Origin: Acestrorhynchus altus | Taxonomy: Eukaryota; Chordata; Actinopteri; Characiformes; Acestrorhynchidae | Assembly (NCBI GenBank): GCA_034509495.1 | Contig: CM067504.1 | Location: 3,165,453-3,229,452 of the forward strand | DNA length: 64,000 nt | Direction of reading: 5' to 3' | In this document: positions 35,685 to 47,282 of the stretch, piece after piece | Layout: each line of letters starts with the position of its first letter | Numbering within the stretch: position 1 is the first letter of the stretch | Notes under the pieces: model-generated | Databases searched by the model: none | What the model was told of the DNA's origin: nothing | The model's input: only the letters and a program-made list of their open reading frames with translations | Program-made: the position numbers and the translations under genes

Positions 35685-38334
35685 CCTAATTCCTGTGTGT
35701 GCATAACACAGTAGGTCAAATGATTATCTAATACAGACACACTGGACTCAGCTGGTCTCGACCACAGTCTCCAAGCCTACCTCACCCCGAGACCGAGACA
35801 AGACCGATTCCAAACGAGACAGAGACCGCTCGTCTCTGAGTACTACTTGACACTAATTAAACACTAAATAAAGTGAAGGTCTGAGTAGTAAAAGTGAACA
35901 ACTTGTATATTTCTGTTGTGACCTGAAAAATGAAAATGCATTTGAACAAAACTGAAAGTTTATTCACCATTTTTGTCAAATTTTCTGTCCACTTGTTCAC
36001 ATCTACCCACTGTCATTGTTGAACATCACAAACGTATATTACATACATCATTCGCTGCATAATGCTTTACAGGATGCTGTTGCAGGGAATTCTGAATGAA
36101 GTGATTTAACAAAAACGGTTTTGCTGATTGGACATAATAATTGTGTCGGGAACACAAGGGCACTGCTTACGGACCCTGTGGAATGGAATGCGGCCCAAGA
36201 AACACTGAAACAAAGGGACTTTTATATACCCTGAACAGACAAGGCACACCTGGGGAAGATAACGAGAGGGCAGGGCTACAATAGAGAGCACTCTATTGAA
36301 GGCTAATGAAGGGGAGGGGCCAAGGTGGAGACCAGATCCGAAACAAAACAGGAACCATGTGCTTTGTTCAGAAACAGAGAACCAGAAACAGAAAAGGAAA
36401 TCAGGAAAACAGGGTCACAGTTTGACACCTGCACACACTAGTCCAGGTCCAGTAGCCGGAAGGTGGGAAGCCAATGTGAAGTTGTGGCAGAGGAGCTCTG
36501 GGTCCTTCTCAGATGGTTAGCGTTTCATCAGCCCAGGCTGGAGGGTCATCATTTACTCAGAAAAGATACAGAGATGTAATTAGTTTGGTGTTTAGATTTA
36601 TGGAAACCAGAGAATGTAAACATTACCAGAGTGAGGTGAGTGACTCCGGAAGATCTGACCATAACAGCCGAACTAAGGAGAAAACCAGAAGAACATAAAC
36701 GTGGGAGCATCCTGACACATCAGCATCCAACCTCTCCACTGTATTATTGCTGTAAAGTTCTGACTCCTGACGATCATATGATTGTGTTCCTCCAGAATGT
36801 CCTGCCTTCGGTTGGTTCATTATTCCATCCACTTCCTCTTTCACCTTCAACTCTTTCAAGCATGACGATCTTTGCCAGTGAATCGGTTCTTCTCATAATT
36901 TGTCCAAATGAACAGAGCTTCAGCCTGACCTTCTGGGCTTCCAGCGAGAGGCTAGGCTTGATTTGGTCCAGGATCCATTAGAGATGCTTTACCTCTCTTT
37001 TGTTGAGGAGCAGAAATTGAAACACAGAGACGATTCAAATTCCAAAAGTATCAAGCTGGTCTCTAAAGTTCTGGTCCCTAAAGATACGTTCCTAAATATG
37101 TTTTGCTGAGGTGGGGGTTTCAGGTCCAGCAAATCTACCTGGGCAGCTCTGTTAGGGCCACAAACACCCAAACCTAATACAAAAGTGCTAGACCTGTGCA
37201 AGACGTCATAAAGTCATATGGTGTGCATGATGCTTGTAGCTCTGTCTTTGACATGAGATGGCGGTGTCTTGGCTGCGGTCTCAGGTTGTACTGGACGTAC
37301 ATTGAACTGGTCTAAACTCTCACAAACCCAGTAATGTGGTTTAGTTGCCACAATGCCCCGTTCCCCATCTGTCCTACGCAACTCCTGTTGGAGTGCTTGA
37401 TGAACAGCTCCAGCTTTTTATGATTTGGCCTTTGAGTTATACTTTAGACCTTCTCTTCTTCAGGCCATGAAAGCATTTTTCATTCCAGTCATCCCCCTAT
37501 TAAAGTAACATAGTGCGTCCTTTCCCAGTTCATATTTCAAAGCCCGGGTGGTGACAGAAGCTAGTCTTTGCTGGATATCCAGTTATGTAGCACACAAAGC
37601 CCAGAAGAAGGAATTTATATCTACCAAAATGGGTGCATGGGTGGGTGATATGGGGGAGAGGAGGAAACAAAATCACCATGACAACAAGGATGGAAACACA
37701 CTTCTACAGGCTGAAGCTCAGTATAGGGATTCATTCAAGTATGGAGCACCCTTCAATACCTTTAATGTCATAGACCAGCAAGTTCTCTTTGTGTTCGTGA
37801 CCACAGACTTTGACAAAACCTCAAAGAGCAAATGAATTGGAATATGACTGAATGGGTGACTGGATCAAACCCAGTGGATTGTGAAGATTATCAAGGCAAA
37901 AACTTCACAGCAGATATTAAGAAGTAATTAGTTTCCTGTGAATTTTGCAGTGGAACTGAATTCAAATGCACTTCTTTACCAGGCATTTATCAAGCACGCT
38001 TTCACCGTGGTTCCACCCAGGACCGTTCCTGGGCTGGGTTTGGGGGAGTCTCATTATTGCTGCTTTGCTTTCGCACAGAAGAGTTTTATACCAACCACGA
38101 ATCGTGGAAAACAATATGAAAAATCACTTTCCTGCTTGCGTTTTTGCACATTGTCATTGTTTTCTTTGGATCCAAACACTCAAGCCTGATGAACAGTGCT
38201 GTCTGCTGTCATGGCGTTTAGGGCTGGATGATATATGTTGATATTTATATTGGTATCATCATGTAAACAGCTCATATGGGTTGCTGATATCGTTTATATT
38301 GAGTTTTAACGTTTTTAAATAACAAGCATAAAGT
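35684..38334. other. Non-coding block, possible old repeat inside
   Basis: No gene defended. The segment 36140-36440 (GGACTTTTATATACCCTG, GACAAGGCACACCTGGGG, CAGGAACCATGTGC) resembles a fish retroelement-type repeat, but no second copy is present here. Other frames (36640-36981, 37548-37835, 37938-38241) lack domains. Confidence 0.4.
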
Positions 38335-39215
38335 CTGACACAGAACACCTCGACAAAGAGCAGGATGTCGGGAACAATGAGCTTTGGAACCATGAATCCA
38401 AAGTGGAATTATTTGGGCACAGTGACAGAAGACCTGTTTGCTACAAACGAAGAAACCTAACAACTGTGAAGCATGGGGGCGGAAGGGTTGGGTTTACGGC
38501 TGCTTTGCTGCCACTGTAGAATGTTTACTGTATCGGGGGGGCTTGAGGGAAATGTAAGAAAGAACTCTGCATGGAGGAGCAGGAACATCTTTCTTCCAGT
38601 TGATTTCAGAGATGGTTGACGGTTATGGGAGACATCTTACTGACATTATTTCAGGCACAGGATGGAAAACCAGCTATTAGAGCACTTTTTTCACACACAT
38701 GGTGGTCATTACAGTGGACAGCTACTTAAATGTCATTATTTTCTGTGTGCATTTTCTTAAATTTTATTTATTTATTTATTTATTTATTTAATTGAAAACA
38801 CAGTAAAACGGACTGGGCTTCAAGCCGGACCAGTACATGTTAGAGCACAATATTTTGCATAATAATTGTTCTACAGCATTAAACTTTCGACTTGACTTAA
38901 TTTATTTGTAAAATCGATTGGTTCCTTTCATTTGACCGTGAGTACGATGTCACTGGTAGGTGAACGCCTGAGTGGACACGTGAATAACTCTTAAACAATT
39001 ACATAAAAAAGCCCAAAACAGTAGGTTTATCAGCCTGAATCATTTGGGGAAACGTTTCGGGTTCATGTTGTCATAATTCATGCGTGGAAAGGCTCAAAAC
39101 ATTGTTTTTTTGGAAATGATGTTTAAAAGACGTTTCTTCAGTCGTATGTGTTTAGTTACATCATCTGCGTCTCTCAATATAGTTCAAATGAAGATCAAAT
39201 GTCCATCTGTTTAGG
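38335..39215 (+). mobile_element. Family B Tc1-like transposon copy 1 (3' half)
   Basis: The block around 38395-38435 translates as ESKVELFG, the DESK/catalytic Asp region, then GTGAAGCATGGGGGCGGAAG (the VKHGGG motif), and TCAGGGGGGCTTGAG-like sequence. The 3' end CAAATGAAGATCAAATGTCCAT (39186-39207) is shared with 63.96-63.98 kb. A TTTA run (38766-38790) interrupts it. The N-terminal half is lost. Confidence 0.75.
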
Positions 39216-40789
39216 ATCAGAGCCGTCCATGCCGTGTCCCAATTCACGCAATGTCCTCACTGCTCTCTATCAACATTGTCGGAACAACACCGTGCAACCC
39301 GGCATTGGGAGCTTTTGATCAGTTTGTTGACAAAGTGGGTTTCAGAGATCCTAATGATTTGTACAAACTCTTGAGAGAGCCTTTGAGTCAGCGATGCAGA
39401 GTTTACGCTCCCTCTTAACGTCTCATTAGTGTAAAGCCCACATGTGGAGGAAATCAGAAAAAACAAAGGAGAGGAAGAAAAAGAGGACAAAACAACGTTA
39501 AAACGGGCCGAGGCAGATACGTAACGGAGTCCTGCGGCACTGGTGTGGAGGAACCTTCCCTCTCGTCCTGAGAACAAATCGTAGAAGGTTTTTTTTTTTT
39601 TTAATTCTTCTTTCTTTCTTTCTTTTTTTTTTTTGGGATGGTCACTGTGGAGATGCTTGCTATTTCTCATCACATGCCTTGCTCCCCGCCCCTTCCCGCC
39701 CTCCATTCACGCCTTTCCTTCTTCCCTGTTTAAAACAAAGGCAGGCAGCTGAAAGCGCTCTGAGGTAGGTAAATGTATTCAGTGACATCGGCCGGATGAT
39801 TCTATTCTGCGCTCGCCCTGTAACATTTGTTTCCAGCCTTGTCTGAGGGCTGGGACACCGTGTTGCGCCTTTTGTCCCACGTGCTCCTCACACAGGACCG
39901 CAGTTAATGGTGGCCTTGTCCACGGCCATTGGAGCAGAAACTTTAGCTACCCAGAGCAGGAAGGTTGGGCTAGCAGGGAGGTTTGCATAAGGGTGAAAGA
40001 AAGAGGAAAAAAAAGAGAAGAAAACGAATCTGTAGGGCCACCTCAGAGGTTGCTATGGGAAGACAGCTTTCGGAAACCCCTCAAAAGGAAGTGCGGTGGC
40101 ATAAGGAAAGGGGTGCCTCTCTAGAACACTGAGACGGGCCCTCCCTGCTCTCCCCTTCTTTTTCTTCTCCTTTTTCTCCTCTCCTCTATCTTGCTCATCA
40201 CCACATCTGGCCTATCTGCCATCCGAGCTGCTTTACAAGGGCCTTAGAGTACAGGCTTTCTTTATGTCCCTTGGCTTCCTAATGGATGCTGTCTTGGCCT
40301 GATTCAGACTGTCTTTTCCCCGCTTTTCTCCACTGCCACAATGACAGCGGGGGGCCTTGCACAGTGTGAGAGGCCAACGGCCTTAGAGCTGGGTGATGCT
40401 GGAGAAGGGGGGAGCGTGCAGTGGCCACTGTGGTCTGACGGACCCCCGTGATGGGCCCTCTCCGAACGGCTCTCCTGGCTTGAGAGGCATATTGAGCAGA
40501 GTGGCTCTTTCCTTTGTCTGCCTCTCAGGCTGCCTGTGGAAGCTTTACCACACTCGTCCGTGGCTTCTCACACTTGGCATATGATGGCCAGAGTGGAGCT
40601 TCTTCACTTGACTCGGTTAATCTTCTCCTGAACTTGAATGACATCGAGAAAGCGGTTCTTTAGGGACGATGTGGAACTTTGCACTGTATAGATATGGATC
40701 CGATTTAGAGTAAAACTGAGTTTCGTGAACTAATAATCAACAGTCAAACATAACATTATCACCACCTCCTCGCAGTTCTATAATTAATC
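39216..40789. other. Repeat-poor block, possible regulatory DNA
   Basis: No gene. A T run and (CTTT)n lie at 39590-39634. The stretch 39740-40600 is GC-balanced and free of transposon matches. Open frame 39257-39706 on the minus strand passes through the CTTT run and is not credible. Confidence 0.45.
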
Positions 40790-41205
40790 TGTTTCTCTGC
40801 ATTTTCTCCTCCTTTCACCCTGATCTTCAATGATCAGGACCCCACAGGACCACCACAGAGCAGCTATTATGTGGGTGGTGGGTCATTCTCAGCACTGCAG
40901 TCACACTGACATGGTGGTGGTGTGTTAGTGTGTGTTGCTCTGGTACGAGTGGATCAGACCCAGCAGTGCTGCTGGAGTGTTTAAACACTGTGTCCACTCA
41001 CTGTCCACTCTATTAGACACTCCTACCGAGTGTCTCAACCTTGTAGATGTAAAGTCAGAGACAGAAGCTCATCTGTTTCTGCACAGTTTGTGTTGGTCGT
41101 TCTCTAGTCCTTCATCAGTGCTCACAGGACGCTGCCCACAGGACGCTGCTGGTGACGGAAACCAGAGCCCCAAAGGAGAAGGTTGTTCCGTTGGTGGCTG
41201 ATATG
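40790..41205. mobile_element. Family F palindromic element, copy 2
   Basis: The left arm is nearly identical to copy 1 (GATCAGGACCCCACAGGACC to CAGCAGTGCTGCTGGAGTG). Thereafter the order is inverted relative to copy 1: GTGTCCACTCACTGTCCACTC, TCTATTAGACACTCCTACCG, CAACCTTGTAGATGTAAAGTC, then GCTCACAGGACGCTGCCCAC. The right arm is missing. Confidence 0.75.
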
Positions 41206-42416
41206 AATGAGGTCCAAAATGCTGGAAACAGAAGACTGTCAGACATTTTTAAAACATATTTTACACCAAAATCAGGCAAAAAAACAATGAACAAACATTG
41301 AAGTTGGTGGCCTTTGGCTCAATAAAGCAAAAAAACACATTTTTTCTGCTTATATCTCCTTGTCGAGGTGGGGTTTCCTCACGTTCATGTCAACCTGTCT
41401 CGATTTGAGGCTGTTTTTTGTTGGACTTTATCCGTAAACAGCCTGTTTACGTACATAAAGGTATGGATTTGCACGCGTGCCGTTTCAGGGAAGATGATAC
41501 AGCTCATTTACATTTATGAATATGAACCAGCAGTACAGCCAAACCTGATCTGAGCAAGGAATCAGAAGAGTCATGAGGTGTGTTAAGAACTCATAACAGC
41601 ATCATTTCTTGATACATTTCAGCATTTATCCATAAACCATCTCTGGATGGATCCGGAAATCACTCAGAAGGCAACTCTGGACAGAAGATTGACTTGAAGA
41701 TTGAATCCAATCTCAATCTGTGGCTGAATACAAGCTATGACCCAGAAATGCCACCCATTGATGTGACCTTTTCTGTGTTAATATGAAGGCCAAGTATGTT
41801 CTCAGACATGAGCGTGTATGTTTTGAGCCATTGTTGTTTGGTCATACGTGCCTCCGCGGTTGTTCATCATCAGAATCGAGTCTGAATAGACAGAGAAAGT
41901 CCTCAGCGGCTTCACTCGAAGGTATTCTGCATGAAAAAATTCATTCAGGAAAATGTGAGAGAAGAAAGCCTCTGGAGTGTTAAGCTCGATGTTGTGGTGT
42001 GATGCTGTGGTATGCTTGAGGAGAAGAAAAGAGGAGCCCCAGTTACCATTGCTAAAGAGTTCTCTTTCATTTGCCCCCCCAGTAGCTTCTCTCTCTCTCT
42101 CTCTCTCTCTCTCACAAACACACACACACACACACACACACTACATGAGGCAGCTTTATGGGATATGTATTGAGGGATTAAAGGCTCTTGGTGGCCTCCA
42201 GAAAAGCACACACAGCGTGGCAGCTCCGATTATGACACTTAGATTCTCTACAAATGAGGAAAGTGTGAGAAGAGTAGAGGAAGGGAAATGAGACCCACAC
42301 TGAGACACTGACCGTCTGTCCCCCAAGAGTGAAATAATTCCGAGGCCTAATCCGCAAAAAAGAATGACTGCAAACAAAAAGAATCTGAGTCTGAAAGCTG
42401 AATGCCATCACATCAC

Positions 42417-42494
<78 letters not shown>

Positions 42495-42574
42495 GGGACA
42501 GAGATTCATCATTTTCTATTAAATATTATCCAGATGTGCTTTAAATATCTTGAAACTTTATGATAAATGTTTCA
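41206..42574. other. Non-coding spacer with microsatellites
   Basis: No gene. (CT)n at 42088-42113 followed by (CA)n at 42116-42142; the compound array at 42414-42494 is listed separately. Confidence 0.5.
42414..42494. repeat. (CA)n(TA)n compound microsatellite
   Basis: About 33 CA units followed by 7 TA units. Confidence 0.95.
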
Positions 42575-43098
42575 GTTTGTTGTCACACGTCCAGAAGGTC
42601 TGGTGTGATGGTGTGGGTGCAGTTTTGTATGATCCCAGATCACCTTAGGTCTTCATGACAGACATTTTAACAGTCCAATGTTAGGTTAGTGAGGTTCTGC
42701 AACCTGTGGTTCTACCTTTTCTGAACACACACTCCGGTGCTCTGTTCCAACCAGACGACGCTCGTCCACACACTGCTGCCGTCTCAAGATCTCGTCTTGA
42801 AGACACAGATACTACGCCGTGGTCGGTCTCATCTCCAGACCTGTCCCTGATTGAAAATGTGTGGGACGCTATTGGACGCTCTATCAACGCTCCACCCCTA
42901 CCACACCATCTGCAGAACTGAGTGAGAACATTCAAGCTGCATGGGATGGATCATCACAGGACACCATTAGGAACCTCTACACCTCCATGCAGAGACGTCT
43001 GGCATGTTGCGTTAAACCCGACGCCGTACTGAGAGACACCACGTCTGTATGAGTAGATCAATAAATACTGATCATATCATTTATTGATCCTGATCAGA
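42575..43098 (+). mobile_element. Family A Tc1-like transposon, best-preserved transposase C-terminus
   Basis: The translated blocks in order are: GALFQPDDARPHTAAVSRSR; SPDLSLIENVWDAIGRSIN; after a frame break, AAWDGSSQDTIRNLYTSMQR. These correspond to the conserved RPHxA and SPDLxPIExVWD boxes of Tc1 transposases, with the glutamate of the third catalytic position in IENVW. The N-terminal domains, the FSDES region and both termini are absent. The frame break between HHLQN and SENIQ is shared with other copies here, implying either a common defective ancestor or a frameshift at the same site. Confidence 0.85.
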
Positions 43099-44249
43099 GT
43101 AAATTCAATACAGGTCGTATAGAGTTATGAAATTACACCTCAGATAACTCTGACTTCTACAAGTTAAAATCCAAAAAGGAGGAAATCATGGTAAATAAAG
43201 AAATCCACAGGTGGCATTGAGACCCTTATCAGTCCGAAACTGTTGGTTTAAGATTGCATAAATGAACAGAAGCCTGAAACACAGCCATGTCACGTAACTG
43301 ATATATTCTGTGGATGAAATGATTACATAAGAGTTGACAGCTTCTCGCAGGTATGTTTTACAGTCTGAGTCGGAGTGAAGTCGAACATTCATCTGTCAAA
43401 TCTCCAGCCACAGGACGTGATACACTGCATTATGTGTCAGCCAAGACTGAAGGCCAATCAGAGTGAAGTGACCACATGGGTTCTCACTTGTTTTCTCAGA
43501 TTCACGTTGGCCTCCGGCCCCTTCACCCCCCCCCCCCCCACACACACACACACCCCTCCTCCTCTCAACACAACATCATGCATGATAAAGAGGCTTGTTT
43601 TTGCTTGGTGGCTTGTTTTCTCGGTAGCTGGGTTTGTAAGGTGATCCTACGTTGTCCCGCTTGGTTTCATCGGTGAAAGTCCTTAAGGGCAGTCAAGCGC
43701 TTTGTCACTCCACTCTAGAAATCTCTGTCGGAGACAGCGCTCTTCAGGGAAAGCCTAAAGTCCCGCAGACGACACTCGGAGAACTTCTATTCCTTTTCTT
43801 TTGTTGCTTTTTGCTCATATTATAAACACTGTGCTTCTCTTTCAGTGTCCAGACCTCCTTTATAGAACCAGCTCACCTCAAAGAAATAAACACATGTGAA
43901 GGGTTTTACCCTTATTTTATTAGTTGACTTTCACGTAGGGGTTTATATTGATCGTGTAGGATGTCTATCAACGCCGGCAGAAGTAGAAAAGTCCCACACT
44001 TAAGCAAAAGTACAAATAAAAGTAAATGTACAACCACTGAGCGTAAATGAGGGTTCATACTCTAAAATCGTCTGCATCATCATCTCTTTGTTTAATGGAA
44101 ACTACTAAATACTCATTTTTCCTGGTTTCTCTGGTATCCTGATCTTGTTTATTACTATTCTGTTCCTCCGTTTTCACTAAAAAACGTTCCCTTAAATATG
44201 CACATAGACTCATAGTGCTTGCACGCAGGGAAATCTGTCCTCCATATTG
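43099..44249. other. Non-coding spacer
   Basis: No gene. A run of about 14 C followed by (CA)n lies at 43526-43554. Confidence 0.5.
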
Positions 44250-44437
44250 AAACACACACACTAGTGAATGTATACACTAGGCGGCAGTGAGCACACATGC
44301 CCGGAGCAGAGGGCAGCCCTGTCTACAGCAGAGGAGGAGTTAAATGCCTTGCTGAAGGGCAGTCCTGCCAGTTCAGGAAATCAAATTGGCAACCTTTGAG
44401 TCACAAATCTGGTTCCCCTAATCACCAGGCCACTCCA
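44250..44437 (-). mobile_element. S1 SINE
   Basis: The minus strand reads: head with GGTGATTAGGGG, B-box-like GGTTGCCAATTTGATTTCC, CTGAACTGGCAGG, then GGGCATGTGTGCTCACTGCC and a short (TG)n-like tail. Same order as at 11.57 kb. The B-box is weak, so it is an old copy. Confidence 0.68.
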
Positions 44438-44516
44438 TACAAGCCTGATGTGTTGGAGATGTTCTGACCCCGGCCATCTAGAATACTACAGTTTTTCATC
44501 AGCGTGGCACAGAATA

Positions 44517-44541
44517 TCTCTCTCTCTCTCTCTCTCTCTTT

Positions 44542-44595
<54 letters not shown>

Positions 44596-44618
44596 CTTTC
44601 TCTTTCTCTCTCTTTCTT

Positions 44619-44685
<67 letters not shown>

Positions 44686-44687
44686 TG

Positions 44688-44721
<34 letters not shown>

Positions 44722-44773
44722 TTCTCTTTCTCTCTCTCTCTCTCTCTTTCTCTTTCTCTCTCTCTCTCTCTCG
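44517..44773. repeat. 257-bp pyrimidine tract, mostly (CT)n
   Basis: The + strand has only C and T across the tract, apart from a G near 44593 and one near 44687. The composition explains the Arg/Glu-rich and Leu/Ser-rich open frames crossing it. Confidence 0.95.
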
Positions 44774-44918
44774 TAAAATTATTGATTTTATTAAATGATT
44801 GATTTATGTGTAAAATAAATGAAAAAAGGGACATTTGGTTGAATACTCTGCACAAACACTGGTAGACCACTGAAAAACACTGACCACCAGCTCTGCCATT
44901 GGAGGGTCAACAGTGGTT

Positions 44919-45176
44919 CACTATCCCCTTGCTATCGTGGTTGTGTTGTCTTAAGGGTCAAAAGTGACCCGTCACTCTGCTTAACAGCAAAGAAAAGCCC
45001 CTAAATCACAAGTATGAAGTTCCTAAAAGAACCCCGACATTAGAGGACGTGAAAGATTGATTTTGCTTTTGCTTACAGGACAACAACAGGGTACACAGAC
45101 AGGGCACCCGGTGTTTGGGTCATTTCTGCCCCTTAAGACAACGGGAGTGTACAGAAGGTTAGGACTAAAGGGTTAA
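44919..45176. mobile_element. piggyBac-like MITE
   Basis: Subterminal inverted repeats TTGTCTTAAGGGTCAAAAGT (about 44949) and CATTTCTGCCCCTTAAGACA (about 45121) face each other. The right end AAAGGGTTAA (to 45176) carries the TTAA target site and GGG terminus expected of piggyBac elements; the left terminus is degenerate. Non-coding, about 258 bp. Confidence 0.6.
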
Positions 45177-45633
45177 GAGGCTCAGAAGGCTTTATTGTTC
45201 TTGATATTTACCTTCTCCTCTAAAAGTCCTTCTCCCTTTATGATATGTACCTTCTCCAATAAAGCTCCTTCACCCTGTCCTGGTGTTTACCGTCCCTACT
45301 ATCTACAGCATCTTCACTCTTTTGTAGCACTGTTTTTCTGAGCACTGGTCATTATAGACATTGTTTCCTAGTGAATGGACCGGCCGCAGTCCAGAAACTC
45401 TTTTGAGGCCCGTACTGGTTGTGGTTTGAGAGAGATCACCGTAGAACATTCCAGGATTTTACAGTATAATTACAGCAATTTCCTTTCATTCATACTCAGC
45501 ATTTTAACGTGAGATATCTTCTGTAATAATACAGTAACGTTACTCTAACATTGATGGTGAATGTTGTCACATCATCGTGTGGAAGAGCAGTTGAGACTCA
45601 AAAGGGCAATAATGAAGTTTCACCACTGGATCT
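45177..45633. other. Spacer
   Basis: CCTTCTCC-type phrases recur at 45210, 45230 and 45250 but no gene or clear repeat. Confidence 0.4.
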
Positions 45634-45935
45634 CAGTCAGTGCATCAGGTAGTGCATGTGTCACACATCTCCAGGGTCCTGGCGTTGTGGGTTTGATACC
45701 CACTCAGGTCACACCGTCTGTAGAGTTCGGCGTGTTCTCCCAGGTACTCTGTTTCCTCCCAAAAATACACATGTAAGGTGAATCGGCCATGCTCAATTGC
45801 CCCTAGGTGTATGTAAGTGTGTGCTTGTGTGTGGTATCCACTGATGGATTGGGACCCTGTCCAGGGGGTATACCTGCCTTGTGCCCAGTGATTCCGGATA
45901 GGCTCTGGACCCACCGTCATCTTACAAATAATTAG
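45634..45935 (+). mobile_element. S2 SINE-like repeat
   Basis: B-box GTGGGTTTGATACCC (about 45687-45701) in a tRNA-like head, followed by TTCGGCGTGTTCTCCC, TTTCCTCCCAAAAATACACA, GGTGAATCGGCCATGC, CCCTGTCCAGGGGGTATACC and GGATAGGCTCTGGACCCACC. These tail blocks are a well-known fish retroposon sequence. Confidence 0.7.
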
Positions 45936-47111
45936 TGTGTTGTCTTTACAGGTCATTACTGCCAACAAACTAATGCATCTCGTGTTTTTCTCTCATAATT
46001 TAATTCCAATTTTTTTATGTCATATATTATAATTATTGCATTTAAAATTTCAAGCTTATTTCTTTCCATTTTGATATTGATGTGTAATTTAGTCAATATT
46101 GTAATAATGGGAGATTCTGGATTTCTGATTTTCATGAGCTATAAGTTGTCTTGATCAACAGTAAAACAAACAAACAAACAAACAAACAAATATGTAACTT
46201 TTCATGTAATGGATATTAAATCTGACTTTTCTGAGATGGACTAGTACGTCTGAGTGCAGCCACAGAAATCGCCCCCTGGATCTATAAGGTTCTGTCCGCA
46301 TTCTGAGCAGCTTGGAGATATTGAGCCTTTAAGTCTTTAGTGACTTTGACTCATATGGAGATAGAAATATGACTTAATAAATAAGGTTCCAGATTAAAAC
46401 GTCCAATAGAACCGTGTATCTCCAAGGAGATCTGATCTGTTTCCTAAAGCATATCTCTGAATGTGTTATTAGATTATAGTCTGATTATCATGGCTGATGT
46501 CAAAGTTTAGACTCACAGAATTTACACAATCTAACCACAAGAGAGAGCTATTGCCTCTTCGAGGCTGGACCTAATGTATTGTCCATATAGAAAGCCTGAG
46601 CTCAGGGGGGTTGGGGTGAGAAGAACTCTGGATTTGGTTCACACCTGAAAGCTGAACATGCTCCTGCAGTTGTGCTGAGTGGAGTGAATGGAGTGCTCTC
46701 AGCTCTATCACTCTCAGAGCTTCAGCCAGGCCAGACTGAGAGAGCTTCTGCCAGAGGATGAGTTTTACGTGAAATAGAAACAATAAACTGTGGAATCATT
46801 CGAACTTCAGCGTTCAGCTGAAGCTGATTGATGATTGATTCAATGTTGTTTCAAAGCCATTTTAACATTGCTGATTGTTAAAAAACTGTTGAACTCATCA
46901 TTTTTAAATGCAACGTTGATTATAAAGTGTTTTATTAACCTTCACACAACCATTTAACATCAAGCATTATTAGAAGGTTTTGGTAATCATGGACAGATAT
47001 CAGTAATCAGGGCTACAGAAACACATCTGACTTTCTTAAACTTCGTGATTCAGCACAAAAGGGTTTGATTCAGACGGACGTAAATATGATATAAGAACGT
47101 GAGGTATGTTA
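45936..47111. other. AT-rich spacer
   Basis: A (CAAA)n run lies at about 46168-46190. No gene recognised. Confidence 0.5.
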
Positions 47112-47112
47112 A

Positions 47113-47143
<31 letters not shown>

Positions 47144-47183
47144 TAGATAGATAGAAAGACAGATAGACAGACAGAAAGACAAC

Positions 47184-47257
<74 letters not shown>
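47112..47257. repeat. (GACA)n(GATA)n compound array
   Basis: GACA units to about 47141, mixed GATA/GACA/AAGA units to about 47180, then roughly 19 GATA units. Confidence 0.95.
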
Positions 47258-47282
47258 TTTGATTTGTTTAATTCCTGTAATT

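Noticed and set aside
39257..39706. 149-codon frame on the minus strand
   Set aside because: It includes a Lys-rich segment from a T/CTTT run, and no domain is visible.
42706..42921. Functional transposase gene
   Set aside because: Only the C-terminal third is present, with a frame break soon after the IENVW box and no termini.
44499..44870. Arg/Glu-rich 123-codon frame
   Set aside because: Translation of a GA/CT tract, not a protein-coding gene.
45634..45935. tRNA gene or coding exon
   Set aside because: The tail blocks recur as a known type of fish retroposon; the B-box is part of the SINE.
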